This document shows, piece by piece, positions 7,656-15,822 of a stretch of DNA of 64,000 nucleotides. The position numbers and the translations under genes are program-made. The notes below the pieces were generated by a model. The model did no database searches and was not told where the DNA came from. It saw only the letters and a list, made by a program, of their open reading frames with translations. Within the stretch, counting starts at the first letter, position 1. Every line of letters begins with the position of its first letter. Source of the DNA: Tenacibaculum sp. 190130A14a. Its GTDB lineage: Bacteria; Bacteroidota; Bacteroidia; Flavobacteriales; Flavobacteriaceae. The stretch is taken from NCBI RefSeq assembly GCF_964048965.1, contig NZ_OZ040189.1, positions 3,698,501-3,762,500 of the forward strand, written 5' to 3'.

Positions 7656-9191
7656 ATGTTAATAAAAGTCTATGGATCAGCCGTTTTTGGTATTGAGGCC
7701 ACAACAATAACTATTGAGGTTAATATTGATAAAGGTATCGGGTATCATTTAGTGGGACTTCCCGATAAAGCTGTCAGCGAAAGTTCTTATCGAATTTCAG
7801 CAGCACTTTCAAACAATGGATTCAAACTTCCAGGAAAAAAAATAATCATTAACATGGCTCCTGCCGATATAAGAAAGGAAGGTGCCTCCTATGATTTGCC
7901 TTTAGCTATAGGAATTTTAGCTGCTTCTAATCAAATTCGTTCAAAAAATATAGAACACTATATTATTATGGGAGAACTTTCTCTTGACGGAAGTTTACAA
8001 CCTATAAAAGGTGCCTTACCCATTGCTCTTAAGGCAAAAGAAGAAGGCTTTAAACATTTTATTCTTCCTGAAGAAAACGCAAAAGAAGCTGCTATTGTAA
8101 ATGACATTGAAATACTAGGAGTCAACAATATCACTGAAGTTATACATCATTTCAATGAAAAAGAACAACTGCAACCCACTATCATTGATACGCAAGCAGA
8201 ATTTTATAAAAATATTGATTTTCCCGAATTTGACTTTTCAGATGTAAAAGGGCAAGAAAGTATAAAACGCTGTATGGAAATTGCAGCCGCTGGAGGACAT
8301 AATATTATTTTAATAGGACCACCTGGAGCGGGAAAAACAATGTTAGCAAAAAGACTTCCCTCTATATTGCCTCCAATGACTTTAGAAGAAGCTTTAGAAA
8401 CAACAAAAATACATTCAGTTGTAGGAAAAATAAAAAGTACTGGACTTATTTACCAACGTCCCTATCGTAATCCGCATCATTCTTGTTCGGATGTGGCTTT
8501 GGTTGGAGGTGGTCAGTATCCTCAACCTGGCGAAATATCATTAGCACATAATGGTGTTTTGTTTCTTGATGAACTTCCTGAATTTAAAAGAGCTGTTCTC
8601 GAGGTAATGCGTCAACCTTTAGAGGATCGAGAGGTCACCATTTCTCGTGCAAGATTTACCATTACCTATCCAAGTAGCTTCATGCTAGTTGCTAGTATGA
8701 ATCCAAGTCCTTCAGGGTATTTTAATGATACCAACGCTCCTATAACCTCTTCACCTTCTGAAATGTTACGTTATTTAAGCAAAATATCAGGGCCTTTATT
8801 AGATAGAATAGATATCCATATAGAAGTAACTCCAGTTCCTTTTGAAAAACTTTCAGAAGAAAGAAAAGGAGAAAGTAGTATTTCTATTAGAAAGAGAGTA
8901 ACCCAGGCAAGAGCAATTCAGTCAGAACGTTTTAAACACTCTTCTACAACACATTACAATGCTCAAATGAATGTGAAACAGCTAAATGAATTTTGTAAAC
9001 TATCAGAAGAAAGTAAATTGCTCTTAAAGAATGCTATGGAAAAACTTAACCTTTCTGCCAGAGCTTACGATAGAATTTTAAAAGTATCTCGTACAATTGC
9101 TGATTTAGCCAATGAAAAGGATATTTGTTCGTCTCACATATCTGAAGCAATACAGTACAGAAGCCTTGACAGAGAAGGATGGATAGGTTAA
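7656..9191 (+). CDS. yifB: YifB/ComM-family Mg-chelatase-like AAA+ ATPase
   Basis: The 511 residues match the full-length YifB/ComM family: a ChlI-like N-terminal domain (1-185), an AAA+ domain with Walker A GPPGAGKT (221-228) and Walker [12 protein letters not shown], and a C-terminal Mg_chelatase_C domain (about 400-500). ComM proteins are hexameric branch-migration helicases that extend integration of incoming single-stranded DNA in natural transformation. The gene stands alone in a monocistronic context after the peptide terminator. No other competence gene is near. Confidence 0.93.
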   Translation: MLIKVYGSAVFGIEATTITIEVNIDKGIGYHLVGLPDKAVSESSYRISAALSNNGFKLPGKKIIINMAPADIRKEGASYDLPLAIGILAASNQIRSKNIEHYIIMGELSLDGSLQPIKGALPIALKAKEEGFKHFILPEENAKEAAIVNDIEILGVNNITEVIHHFNEKEQLQPTIIDTQAEFYKNIDFPEFDFSDVKGQESIKRCMEIAAAGGHNIILIGPPGAGKTMLAKRLPSILPPMTLEEALETTKIHSVVGKIKSTGLIYQRPYRNPHHSCSDVALVGGGQYPQPGEISLAHNGVLFLDELPEFKRAVLEVMRQPLEDREVTISRARFTITYPSSFMLVASMNPSPSGYFNDTNAPITSSPSEMLRYLSKISGPLLDRIDIHIEVTPVPFEKLSEERKGESSISIRKRVTQARAIQSERFKHSSTTHYNAQMNVKQLNEFCKLSEESKLLLKNAMEKLNLSARAYDRILKVSRTIADLANEKDICSSHISEAIQYRSLDREGWIG

Positions 9192-9302
9192 ATTTTTCAT
9201 TTCCAGAATTTTAACACTAAAACACCATATTTATCCATTACAATCCCATCAATATTTGTTACCTTAGGCGACCAATTAGGACTAATAATTTAATAATTAA
9301 CG

Positions 9303-10319
9303 ATGAAAAAAATAATTTATGCTGCAATGGTTTCTTTAGCCATTGTTTCTTGTAAAAAGGAAAGCAACGACTTTGTAACGCTTTCTGGTACTATCACAAA
9401 TAAAAATTCTGATTCTTTAGTAATTTCTAATCGTCAAAAAGGATTTAAGAAAGTTATTAAAGTAGATGAAAACGGTTCTTTTAAAGATACGATGAAAGTT
9501 GATGATGGATATTTCAGAGCTTTTGACGGAAAAGAAATGGCTACTTTATATTTAAAAAATGGAGCAGAGGTTAACATGACTTTAGATGCCAAAGAATTTG
9601 ATGAAACACTTAAATTTACTGGTAAAGGAGCTGATGAAAGTGCTTTTTTAGCAAAGTTTGGATTACTTCAAGAGGCATTTTTCAATGAAAATAAAAACTT
9701 ATTTGACTTACCTCAAGAAGAGTTTGATTCTAAACTAAGTACTTATGTAAAAGACCTTAACACTGCGTTAACTAGCGTTTCTTTAGACAGCGCATTTTCA
9801 GCTGGACAAAAAAGTGATTTAGGAAGAATGGAAGAGTATTATAAAAAAATGCACAACCAAAAGTTAATGATTAAAACAAAATTAGCTAAAGGTACTCCTT
9901 CTCCAATTTTTGAAAACTATGAAAACTTTAAAGGAGGTACCACTTCTTTAGCTGACTTAAAAGGGAAGTATGTTTATATTGACTTATGGGCTACTTGGTG
10001 TAATCCATGTAAAAGAGAAATTCCTTTTTTACAAAAAGTTGAAAAGCAATTTCATGACAAAGACATTGAGTTTGTAAGTATTTCTATTGATCAGAAGAAA
10101 GATCATGATACTTGGAAAAAAATGGTAGAAGATAAAGCATTAACTGGTGTTCAGTTATTTGCAGACAATGATTGGAAGTCGCAATTTGTACAAGACTATA
10201 TGGTATCTGGAATTCCTCGTTTTATCTTATTAGATAAAGAAGGAAACATTATTAGTCCTGATGCTCCAAGACCTTCTAGCCCAGAATTAGTAGAAGTATT
10301 AAATGCATTAAACATGTAA
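9303..10319 (+). CDS. TlpA-like thioredoxin-fold lipoprotein with DUF4369-like N-terminus
   Basis: The 338-residue protein has a lipoprotein signal ending in IVSC (lipid-carrying Cys17). A beta-rich DUF4369-like region (about 23-110) is followed by a TlpA/ResA-type thioredoxin domain (about 195-338) with the active site WCNPC (C233, C236). Such proteins reduce or isomerise disulfides at the envelope surface, for example in cytochrome maturation. It ends at a strong terminator (10342-10370) and has no obvious operon partner. Confidence 0.92.
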   Translation: MKKIIYAAMVSLAIVSCKKESNDFVTLSGTITNKNSDSLVISNRQKGFKKVIKVDENGSFKDTMKVDDGYFRAFDGKEMATLYLKNGAEVNMTLDAKEFDETLKFTGKGADESAFLAKFGLLQEAFFNENKNLFDLPQEEFDSKLSTYVKDLNTALTSVSLDSAFSAGQKSDLGRMEEYYKKMHNQKLMIKTKLAKGTPSPIFENYENFKGGTTSLADLKGKYVYIDLWATWCNPCKREIPFLQKVEKQFHDKDIEFVSISIDQKKDHDTWKKMVEDKALTGVQLFADNDWKSQFVQDYMVSGIPRFILLDKEGNIISPDAPRPSSPELVEVLNALNM

Positions 10320-10341
10320 TACTAGTAAAATATACTATTGA

Positions 10342-10370
10342 AAAACCGTAACGCTGTTACGGTTTTTTTT
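10342..10370 (+). terminator. Terminator of TlpA-like gene
   Basis: AAAACCGTAAC pairs perfectly with GTTACGGTTTT around GCT and is followed by T residues. It also argues against any translation start for the next gene upstream of about 10370. Confidence 0.9.
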
Positions 10371-10387
10371 ATTCTAACCTTATACTT

Positions 10388-10417
10388 GTTTAGATTCATT
10401 AAAAATAATTATATTTG
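10388..10417 (+). promoter_or_regulatory. Promoter with degenerate palindromic box (shared design with gene at 56945)
   Basis: GTTTAGATTCATT plus AAAAATAA (10388-10408) is a one-sided match to the palindrome TTTAGATTAATTCTAAA found at 56890-56912. It is followed at once by the -7 box TATATTTG (10410-10417), with a TTG at 10386-10388 as a possible -33. The -7 box ends only four bases before the ATG at 10422, so the transcript may be leaderless. Confidence 0.5.
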
Positions 10418-10421
10418 CTCA

Positions 10422-10700
10422 ATGAATTTTTCAGTAAAAGAAGTATCCTTTAAAATATCTTCAGGGAGAAGAAACTGTTATCAACTAGACTTAGGACATA
10501 AAGTTATCGACTTTACATTTTGTCAGTTATTAGCATTTCGTAAAAAAATACTACACTATTCTTCCTATGAATCTCTTGAAGCAATTATTGAAGAGGATAA
10601 TTTTATACTTCTTTTTGTAGCTGATAATAAACATCTTTTATATTTAGACGTACCTCAAATTTTAGATTTAAGAGAGGCTGTTCTTTCTGCTTTTAAATAA
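10422..10700 (+). CDS. Small conserved-type protein of unknown function
   Basis: I choose the ATG at 10422 (92 residues), because the longer frame from 10338 runs through the terminator of the preceding gene. The sequence shows no signal peptide or membrane helix. Its second half (FILLFVADNKHLLYLDVPQILDLREAV) resembles the end of the 114-residue protein at 56945 (ILLQTPSHKVSMAVSKVELGQIDDLL) in pattern, so the two are probably distant paralogues. Both genes carry the same kind of upstream box and -7 element. It precedes ferritin by 100 bases; a link to iron is only an inference. Confidence 0.7.
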   Translation: MNFSVKEVSFKISSGRRNCYQLDLGHKVIDFTFCQLLAFRKKILHYSSYESLEAIIEEDNFILLFVADNKHLLYLDVPQILDLREAVLSAFK

Positions 10701-10766
10701 GTCGTATTGTTTACTAAGACTGCTTTTAAATTACATTTCTAGCCCTTTTCAGAGCTTTTTATTCTG

Positions 10767-10774
10767 TATCTTTA
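10767..10774 (+). promoter_or_regulatory. Weak -7 element before ferritin gene
   Basis: TATCTTTA differs from TAnnTTTG only at the last base and lies 26 bases before the ferritin ATG. Confidence 0.3.
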
Positions 10775-10800
10775 TCATAACCTAAAAAATTAAAAATAAT

Positions 10801-11307
10801 ATGGAAACAGCAATTAGAAGAGATATGATTTTGGATGTAGAAGTGGTGGATTTATTAAACCATCAAATAATGATGGAACAAAAAGCTTCTTCTAAATATT
10901 TGGCTATGGCTTCATGGTGTGATCAAAGAGAATTAAGAAATAGTGCAACCTATTTTTATAACCAAGCGGAAGAAGAAAGAACTCATATGATGAAAATCTT
11001 CAAGTTTGTAAATGATAATGGAGGAAGTGCTATCTCTCCAACCGTTAATGAAGTTCCGCATGAATATGAAAGCTTACGCGCTGTTTTTGAAGCTTCTTTA
11101 GATGCAGAAATAGAAGTAACTAAAGCGATTCATAATGTATTTAAAACGGCAAGAAAAGTTGGTGATTTTACTTCTGAAATTTTCTTACAGTGGTTTGTAA
11201 CTGAACAAGCTGAAGAAGAAGAAAAAGTAAGAGATATTTTAGATATGATTGATTTAATGGACGACATGCCATTAAAAATGGTTGATGAACGTATTCCAAC
11301 AGAATAA
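10801..11307 (+). CDS. ftnA: Non-haem ferritin
   Basis: The 168-residue protein is a four-helix ferritin. The diiron ferroxidase ligands are recognisable: Glu26 in MMEQKASS, the EEERTH block with Glu59 and His62, Glu103 or Glu105 in DAEIEV, and the Gln/Glu set in TEQAEEE (136-140). Ferritin oxidises ferrous iron and stores it as a mineral inside a 24-subunit shell in the cytoplasm. No haem-ligating Met typical of bacterioferritin is evident. The gene is monocistronic and shares a bidirectional terminator with ahcY. Confidence 0.95.
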   Translation: METAIRRDMILDVEVVDLLNHQIMMEQKASSKYLAMASWCDQRELRNSATYFYNQAEEERTHMMKIFKFVNDNGGSAISPTVNEVPHEYESLRAVFEASLDAEIEVTKAIHNVFKTARKVGDFTSEIFLQWFVTEQAEEEEKVRDILDMIDLMDDMPLKMVDERIPTE

Positions 11308-11335
11308 TCTTTTGCCAAACAAAAACTAACAAAAT

Positions 11336-11366
11336 AAAAAAGCCTCGAGAATCTCGAGGCTTTTTT
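11336..11366. terminator. Bidirectional terminator between ferritin and ahcY
   Basis: GCCTCGAGA (11342-11350) pairs with TCTCGAGGC (11352-11360), flanked by six A on the left and six T on the right, so it works for both converging genes. Confidence 0.9.
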
Positions 11367-11390
11367 ATTTTCTATATACTATTATATTTC

Positions 11391-12707
11391 CTAGTATCTG
11401 TAATGTTCTGGCTTATATGGCCCTTCTACAGTTACTCCAATATACGAAGCTTGCTCTTCACGTAGCTCTGTTAATTCAACACCAATCTTAGCTAAGTGTA
11501 ATTTTGCTACTTTTTCATCTAAGTGCTTTGGTAACATGTATACCTCATTCTTATATGCATCAGCATTATTCCATAATTCGATCTGTGCTAATGTTTGGTT
11601 TGTAAATGAGTTAGACATTACAAAACTTGGGTGACCTGTAGCACATCCTAAGTTTACTAAACGTCCTTCTGCTAAAATGATAATATCATTTCCGTTTACA
11701 TTGTACTTATCAACTTGAGGTTTAATCGTATCTTTAGTATCACCAAAGTTCTCATTTAACCAAGCCATGTCAATCTCGTTATCAAAGTGACCAATGTTAC
11801 AAACAATAGCTTTGTCTTTCATTGCTTCGAAATGACGTCCTTGAACGATATCTTTATTTCCTGTAGTTGTAATGATAATATCAGAGTTACCTACAACCGT
11901 TTCTAATCTCTTTACTTCAAAACCGTCCATTGCAGCTTGTAACGCACAAATTGGATCAATTTCCGTAACAGTAACAATAGAACCAGCTCCTTTAAAAGAA
12001 GCAGCCGTTCCTTTTCCTACATCACCATAACCACAAACAGTTACACGCTTTCCAGCTAACATAACGTCCGTTGCACGACGAATAGCATCTACAGCAGATT
12101 CTTTACATCCGTATTTGTTATCAAACTTAGATTTAGTAACAGAATCGTTTACGTTAATTGCTGGCATTGGTAAAGTTCCATTCTTTACTCTTTCGTATAA
12201 ACGGTGCACTCCTGTAGTAGTTTCTTCAGATAATCCGTTGATTCCTTCAGCTAACTCAGGGTACTTATCTAATACCATGTTTGTTAAATCTCCACCATCA
12301 TCTAAAATCATATTTAATGGCTTCTTATCTTCTCCAAAGAATAACGTTTGCTCAATACACCAGTCAAACTCTTCTTCAGTCATATCTTTCCAAGCATATA
12401 CTGGCGTACCAGCAGCAGCAATTGCAGCAGCAGCTTGATCTTGTGTAGAGAAAATATTACAAGAACTCCAAGTAACCTCAGCTCCTAAAGCTTGTAAAGT
12501 TTCAATTAAAACCGCAGTTTGAATCGTCATGTGTAAACATCCTGCAATTCTAGCTCCCTTTAAAGGTTGCTCATCTTTATACTCTTCACGTAAACTCATT
12601 AATCCAGGCATTTCTGCCTCAGCTAATTCAATTTCTTTTCTTCCCCAATCTGCTAAAGAAATATCTTTAACTTTGTAAGGAACATAAGTAGCGGTTTTTG
12701 TGCTCAT
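11391..12707 (-). CDS. ahcY: Adenosylhomocysteinase
   Basis: The 438-residue protein has the S-adenosylhomocysteine hydrolase signature throughout: the substrate-binding N-terminal part ([16 protein letters not shown]), the NAD-binding site GYGDVGKG, and the conserved C-terminus ending PYKPEHYRY. It splits S-adenosylhomocysteine into adenosine and homocysteine, removing the product inhibitor of methyltransferases. The ATG at 12707 gives a normal family start. A -7 box lies at 12744-12751. No SAH riboswitch is visible upstream. Confidence 0.97.
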   Translation of the reverse strand: MSTKTATYVPYKVKDISLADWGRKEIELAEAEMPGLMSLREEYKDEQPLKGARIAGCLHMTIQTAVLIETLQALGAEVTWSSCNIFSTQDQAAAAIAAAGTPVYAWKDMTEEEFDWCIEQTLFFGEDKKPLNMILDDGGDLTNMVLDKYPELAEGINGLSEETTTGVHRLYERVKNGTLPMPAINVNDSVTKSKFDNKYGCKESAVDAIRRATDVMLAGKRVTVCGYGDVGKGTAASFKGAGSIVTVTEIDPICALQAAMDGFEVKRLETVVGNSDIIITTTGNKDIVQGRHFEAMKDKAIVCNIGHFDNEIDMAWLNENFGDTKDTIKPQVDKYNVNGNDIIILAEGRLVNLGCATGHPSFVMSNSFTNQTLAQIELWNNADAYKNEVYMLPKHLDEKVAKLHLAKIGVELTELREEQASYIGVTVEGPYKPEHYRY

Positions 12708-12743
12708 ATTTTTGTATATTTATATATCTAAATTTTTGAGTCG

Positions 12744-12751
12744 CAAAATTA
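12744..12751 (-). promoter_or_regulatory. -7 promoter element of ahcY
   Basis: The minus strand reads TAATTTTG, a full match to TAnnTTTG, 37 bases before the ATG. Confidence 0.5.
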
Positions 12752-12770
12752 CGAAATAACTTTCTAAAAT

Positions 12771-13397
12771 ATGCCTATTCACAAAACATTAACGGTAAAC
12801 GATAATTCTAAAGTATTGATTTGGAAGATTGAAGAGTCTTTTGAAGATTTATCAAAGGGAATTGAGCTTACTCCAAATAGTGCTAATCGATTGAATAATA
12901 TGAAGTCAGATTTGCATCGAAGAGGCTTTTTAAGTGTGCGTCATTTATTAAATGAAGTAGGTTATACTGATGCTGATTTAGTGTATGATGAATTTGGGAA
13001 ACCGCACTTAAAAGACGGAAACTATATTTCTATTACTCATTCATTTACTTTTTCTGGAATTATTGTCTCAAAGGAAAAACCTGTAGGGATTGACATTGAA
13101 AAACAGCGTGATAAAATTGTAAAAATTGCCCATAAGTTTACTCCTATTGAAGAGTATAAATCAATTGCCAATCACGATGCTTTGGTAAGCAAATTAACCA
13201 TCGTATGGGGTGCCAAAGAAAGTTTGTACAAAATCTACGGAAAGAAAAAACTCTTGTTTTTAGAAAACATTTACATTGAAGATTTCTCTTTCGACACCAA
13301 TCAAACTACGGGTAAAATATTATATGAAGGACAAACTTCCGAATACAATATCCATTTCTTAGAAACAGAAGGGTTTACTTGCGTATACGCGAGTTAG
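12771..13397 (+). CDS. 4'-phosphopantetheinyl transferase (Sfp type)
   Basis: The 208-residue protein carries the Sfp-superfamily motifs VGIDIE (Mg-binding Asp and Glu) and WGAKESLYK (general-base Glu, substrate Lys). It transfers phosphopantetheine from CoA to a serine on acyl or peptidyl carrier proteins. Its length lies between AcpS (about 125) and Sfp (about 225). Its start is 63 bases from that of ahcY, and the two are divergent. The target carrier protein is not in the window. Confidence 0.9.
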   Translation: MPIHKTLTVNDNSKVLIWKIEESFEDLSKGIELTPNSANRLNNMKSDLHRRGFLSVRHLLNEVGYTDADLVYDEFGKPHLKDGNYISITHSFTFSGIIVSKEKPVGIDIEKQRDKIVKIAHKFTPIEEYKSIANHDALVSKLTIVWGAKESLYKIYGKKKLLFLENIYIEDFSFDTNQTTGKILYEGQTSEYNIHFLETEGFTCVYAS

Positions 13398-13432
13398 TCA
13401 TCTCTTTCCTATAGTATTAGCTTTTACTACCT

Positions 13433-13440
13433 TATATTTG
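13433..13440 (+). promoter_or_regulatory. -7 promoter element of thiamine-binding/pnuC operon
   Basis: TATATTTG fully matches TAnnTTTG, 21 bases before the ATG at 13462. It overlaps a TTG that could otherwise be taken as an earlier start. Confidence 0.5.
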
Positions 13441-13461
13441 CCTTCCCTTAATTGTTTTATC

Positions 13462-13722
13462 ATGAAAATATCTGTTGAGTTAACATTAACTCCACTTCAA
13501 AACGAATTTGAAGCACCAATTATCGACTTTATAAAAAAGTTAAGAGCTTCTGGATTAACCATTCTTGAAAATCCGTTAAGCACTCAAGTATACGGTGATT
13601 ATGACAAAGTAATGCAGCTAATTACTTCCGAATTAAAGAATTCATTTGAACTGATTGATAACGGAATCTTATTAATGAAAATTGTAAAATCTGACCGTAG
13701 CAATTATGAGCCAAATTTTTGA
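13462..13722 (+). CDS. Thiamine-binding protein (YkoF/DUF77-like)
   Basis: From the ATG at 13462 this is an 86-residue ferredoxin-like alpha/beta protein of the MTH1187/YkoF family (MKISVELTLTPL, then the STQVYGDYDKVMQLI block). Family members bind thiamine or related compounds in homodimers. A TTG at 13438 would extend the frame by eight residues, but it lies inside the promoter box. The gene overlaps pnuC by 17 bases, so the two are cotranslated, which supports a vitamin-uptake role. Confidence 0.8.
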   Translation: MKISVELTLTPLQNEFEAPIIDFIKKLRASGLTILENPLSTQVYGDYDKVMQLITSELKNSFELIDNGILLMKIVKSDRSNYEPNF

Positions 13723-14335
13723 TTTCCTTTTCGGACAATACGCCACCTATACACCTTTAGATATTTGGCTTGAAATTATTGCTGTTATCTTTGGTTTTTT
13801 ATCAGTTTGGTATTCTAAACAAAATAAAATTTGGGTATTCCCTACTGGAATGATTAGTACCGCCATTTTTGTATACCTTCTTTTAAAATGGCAACTTTTG
13901 GGTGATATGATGATTAATGGGTATTATTTTATCATGAGTGTATATGGTTGGTATATTTGGACTCGTAAAGTTGATGCAACACATGTAACTCCTATTTCTA
14001 GGACTACTCCTCAAGAAAAAAGAACCAGTGTATTTATCTTTTTAGGTACTTTACTATTTGTATTTGGTGTATATACCTTTTTTAACAAATGGAATAACTG
14101 GACCGCATATATAGACACCCTTACTACTGCTATTTTCTTTGTAGGAATGTGGTTGATGGCTCGAAGGAAAATTGAAAACTGGATTTATTGGATTATTGGT
14201 GACCTTATTTCTATTCCTTTGTATCTTTATAAAGGATTTACATTTACAAGTTTTCAATACTTGATATTTACAGTTATAGCAATCTACGGTTATTTAGCAT
14301 GGAAAAAACACTTAGACAGCAACCTATCAATTTAA
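13706..14335 (+). CDS. pnuC: PnuC-family vitamin transporter
   Basis: The 209-residue protein has about seven hydrophobic helices and PnuC-family features (LGDMMINGYYFIMSVYGWYIW, WIIGDLISIPLYLYKG). PnuC proteins let nicotinamide riboside diffuse in; PnuT relatives carry thiamine. The neighbours point both ways: a thiamine-binding protein upstream and a NadR-like nicotinamide-riboside-kinase-type ATPase downstream. It overlaps both neighbours (17 and 37 bases), so the three form one operon. Uptake would be driven by phosphorylation of the substrate in the cytoplasm. Confidence 0.88.
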   Translation: MSQIFDFLFGQYATYTPLDIWLEIIAVIFGFLSVWYSKQNKIWVFPTGMISTAIFVYLLLKWQLLGDMMINGYYFIMSVYGWYIWTRKVDATHVTPISRTTPQEKRTSVFIFLGTLLFVFGVYTFFNKWNNWTAYIDTLTTAIFFVGMWLMARRKIENWIYWIIGDLISIPLYLYKGFTFTSFQYLIFTVIAIYGYLAWKKHLDSNLSI

Positions 14336-14952
14336 TAAAAGTGGTACTTTTCGGGCCAGAAAGCACGGGTAAAACAACACTTTCTCGTCAGTTAGCTCGT
14401 CACTATAATACTGTTTGGGCTCCTGAGTTTGCACGTGATTATTTACAAGAGAAATGGAATAACGAACGTACCATTTGCGAAGAAAAAGACATACTTCCTA
14501 TCGCTAAAGGACAAATGCAACTTGAAAACGATTTGGCTAAGAAAGCAGATAAAGTACTTATTTGCGATACCGACTTGTTAGAAACCAAAGTATATTCTGA
14601 AGAATATTATGGTGGATTTGTAGATCCACTGCTCGATAAAGCGGCTGTAGAAAACAGCTATGATATTTATTTCTTAACCTATATCGATACTCCTTGGGAA
14701 GCAGACGATTTACGAGACAGACCCGAACGGCGGTTGGAAATGTTTAATGCCTTTGAAAATGCACTCAAGAAATACAATCGCCCGTATGTATTGTTAAAAG
14801 GCAATAAAGAAACACGTTTAAAAAAGGCGATATCTATTATAGACGATTTATTGTCTAAAAAGGAAAATTTGTATTCTTTTTCAGATACACTTACCGATGT
14901 AGATATGCACTTCTTACATCAAACAAACGATACTCCTAATTACGATTTATAG
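14299..14952 (+). CDS. NadR-like nucleoside/vitamin kinase (AAA_28 ATPase)
   Basis: The 217-residue protein has the P-loop GPESTGKTT near residue 19, EFARDYL, a CDTDLLETKVYSEEYYG block and an arginine-rich lid (DDLRDRPERR). These are features of the C-terminal ribosylnicotinamide kinase domain of NadR, but no N-terminal adenylyltransferase domain is present. It probably traps the PnuC substrate by phosphorylation. Its 37-base overlap with pnuC supports coupling. Whether the substrate is nicotinamide riboside or thiamine cannot be told here. Confidence 0.82.
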   Translation: MEKTLRQQPINLIKVVLFGPESTGKTTLSRQLARHYNTVWAPEFARDYLQEKWNNERTICEEKDILPIAKGQMQLENDLAKKADKVLICDTDLLETKVYSEEYYGGFVDPLLDKAAVENSYDIYFLTYIDTPWEADDLRDRPERRLEMFNAFENALKKYNRPYVLLKGNKETRLKKAISIIDDLLSKKENLYSFSDTLTDVDMHFLHQTNDTPNYDL

Positions 14953-14990
14953 AAAAGCTCTTCTTTTACTCTCATATAACAATTTAAAAT

Positions 14991-15030
14991 CGTCATTACG
15001 AATTCTGATATTTCGGAATGAAGTAATCTG
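14991..15030 (+). repeat. Half copy of CGTCATTACGA palindromic repeat
   Basis: CGTCATTACGAA followed by GAAGTAATCTG matches the reverse complement of the right arm of the element at 19508-19590. The second arm is missing. Confidence 0.6.
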
Positions 15031-15159
15031 TACATTATAAACTGAAATAATTCTGCCTTCTTAGAGAATTGTTTTTATTTCCTTATTCTTTGCCTTGATG
15101 CAAAGAAATCGACATTAGGAGATTCACGAATACTTAAAAAAATATAAAACACATGAGCT

Positions 15160-15301
15160 AACCAAAAATCAAGACATATGATACATTTCTAAAAAATGCT
15201 ACAGTACCATCCTCCACAGATGAAAAGAACTCGCTTTGCTCAAACAGCTTTTCATCTCCTGCCAATCCTGCTACCTTGATTTTTAAAATATGTATCAGTA
15301 G
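15160..15301. repeat. Inverted-end intergenic element
   Basis: The ends AAAATCAAG plus ACATATGATACA on the left and CTTGATTTT plus ATATGTATCA on the right are complementary. The interior (ACTCGCTTTGCTCAAACAG) resembles from memory a repeat common between flavobacterial genes. No second copy occurs in this window. Confidence 0.4.
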
Positions 15302-15363
15302 GTCAAACCAAACCTTAAGCTAGTTTGTTTTAAGACAAAATGAAGAGTACTAATAAAACTTCC

Positions 15364-15371
15364 TATATTTG
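15364..15371 (+). promoter_or_regulatory. -7 promoter element of arfB
   Basis: TATATTTG fully matches TAnnTTTG, 17 bases before the arfB ATG. Confidence 0.5.
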
Positions 15372-15388
15372 AAATACATCCACAAACT

Positions 15389-15790
15389 ATGAACCAAGAA
15401 CAAATTTATAATGAATTAGAATTTAAAGCCGTTAGAAGTTCTGGTGCGGGTGGACAACATGTAAATAAAGTTGCTACGAAAGTAGAACTCAGTTTTTCGA
15501 TTCCAAATTCCTTAGGGCTCTCAGACACAGAAAAGGAACGACTTCTTAAAAACTTGGCCAATCGTCTTTCTAAAGAGCATATACTAACGCTCACCTCACA
15601 AGAAAGTCGCTCACAACATAGAAACAAAGAATTGGTGACCAAACGTTTTTTTGAACTCTTAAAAAAAGCGCTTATCAAACCAAAACCTAGGAGAACAACC
15701 AAACCTACCAAAGCATCTGTTAAAAGACGAATAGAAGCCAAAAAACAACAGTCTGAAAAAAAAGAAAACCGAAAGAAGTTTCGGTTTTAA
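15389..15790 (+). CDS. arfB: Alternative ribosome-rescue factor / peptidyl-tRNA hydrolase ArfB
   Basis: The 133-residue protein is a stand-alone class-I release-factor catalytic domain with the GGQ motif at 21-23 (SSGAGGQHVNK) and a basic C-terminal tail (KPKPRRTTKPTKASVKRR on). It lacks the codon-recognition domains of RF1 and RF2. ArfB hydrolyses peptidyl-tRNA on ribosomes stalled on non-stop mRNAs, its tail sitting in the empty mRNA channel. Unusually, a terminator-like hairpin covers its last eight sense codons, ending at the first base of the stop codon (15765-15788), so part of the transcripts may lack a stop codon. Confidence 0.93.
   Translation: MNQEQIYNELEFKAVRSSGAGGQHVNKVATKVELSFSIPNSLGLSDTEKERLLKNLANRLSKEHILTLTSQESRSQHRNKELVTKRFFELLKKALIKPKPRRTTKPTKASVKRRIEAKKQQSEKKENRKKFRF
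15765..15788 (+). terminator. Hairpin inside the last codons of arfB
   Basis: AAAACCGAAA pairs perfectly with TTTCGGTTTT around GAAG. The T-run lies in the last Phe codon and the first base of the TAA stop (15788-15790), so termination here would leave a non-stop message. Confidence 0.7.
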
Positions 15791-15822
15791 GATTATTTAG
15801 TTATTCTATATTAAAGCATGGC

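Larger units (their letters stand above)
14953..15388. other. Repeat-bearing intergenic region
   Basis: No gene is visible in these 436 bases. They hold one arm of a dispersed palindromic repeat (14991-15030) and a second repeat-like block (about 15160-15301), then the arfB promoter. The block has inverted ends: AAAATCAAG near 15165-15175 against CTTGATTTT near 15277-15286. Confidence 0.6.

Noticed and set aside
10338..10421. Longer N-terminus for the 92-residue protein
   Set aside because: It would translate through the terminator of the TlpA-like gene and the promoter box; the ATG at 10422 is sufficient.
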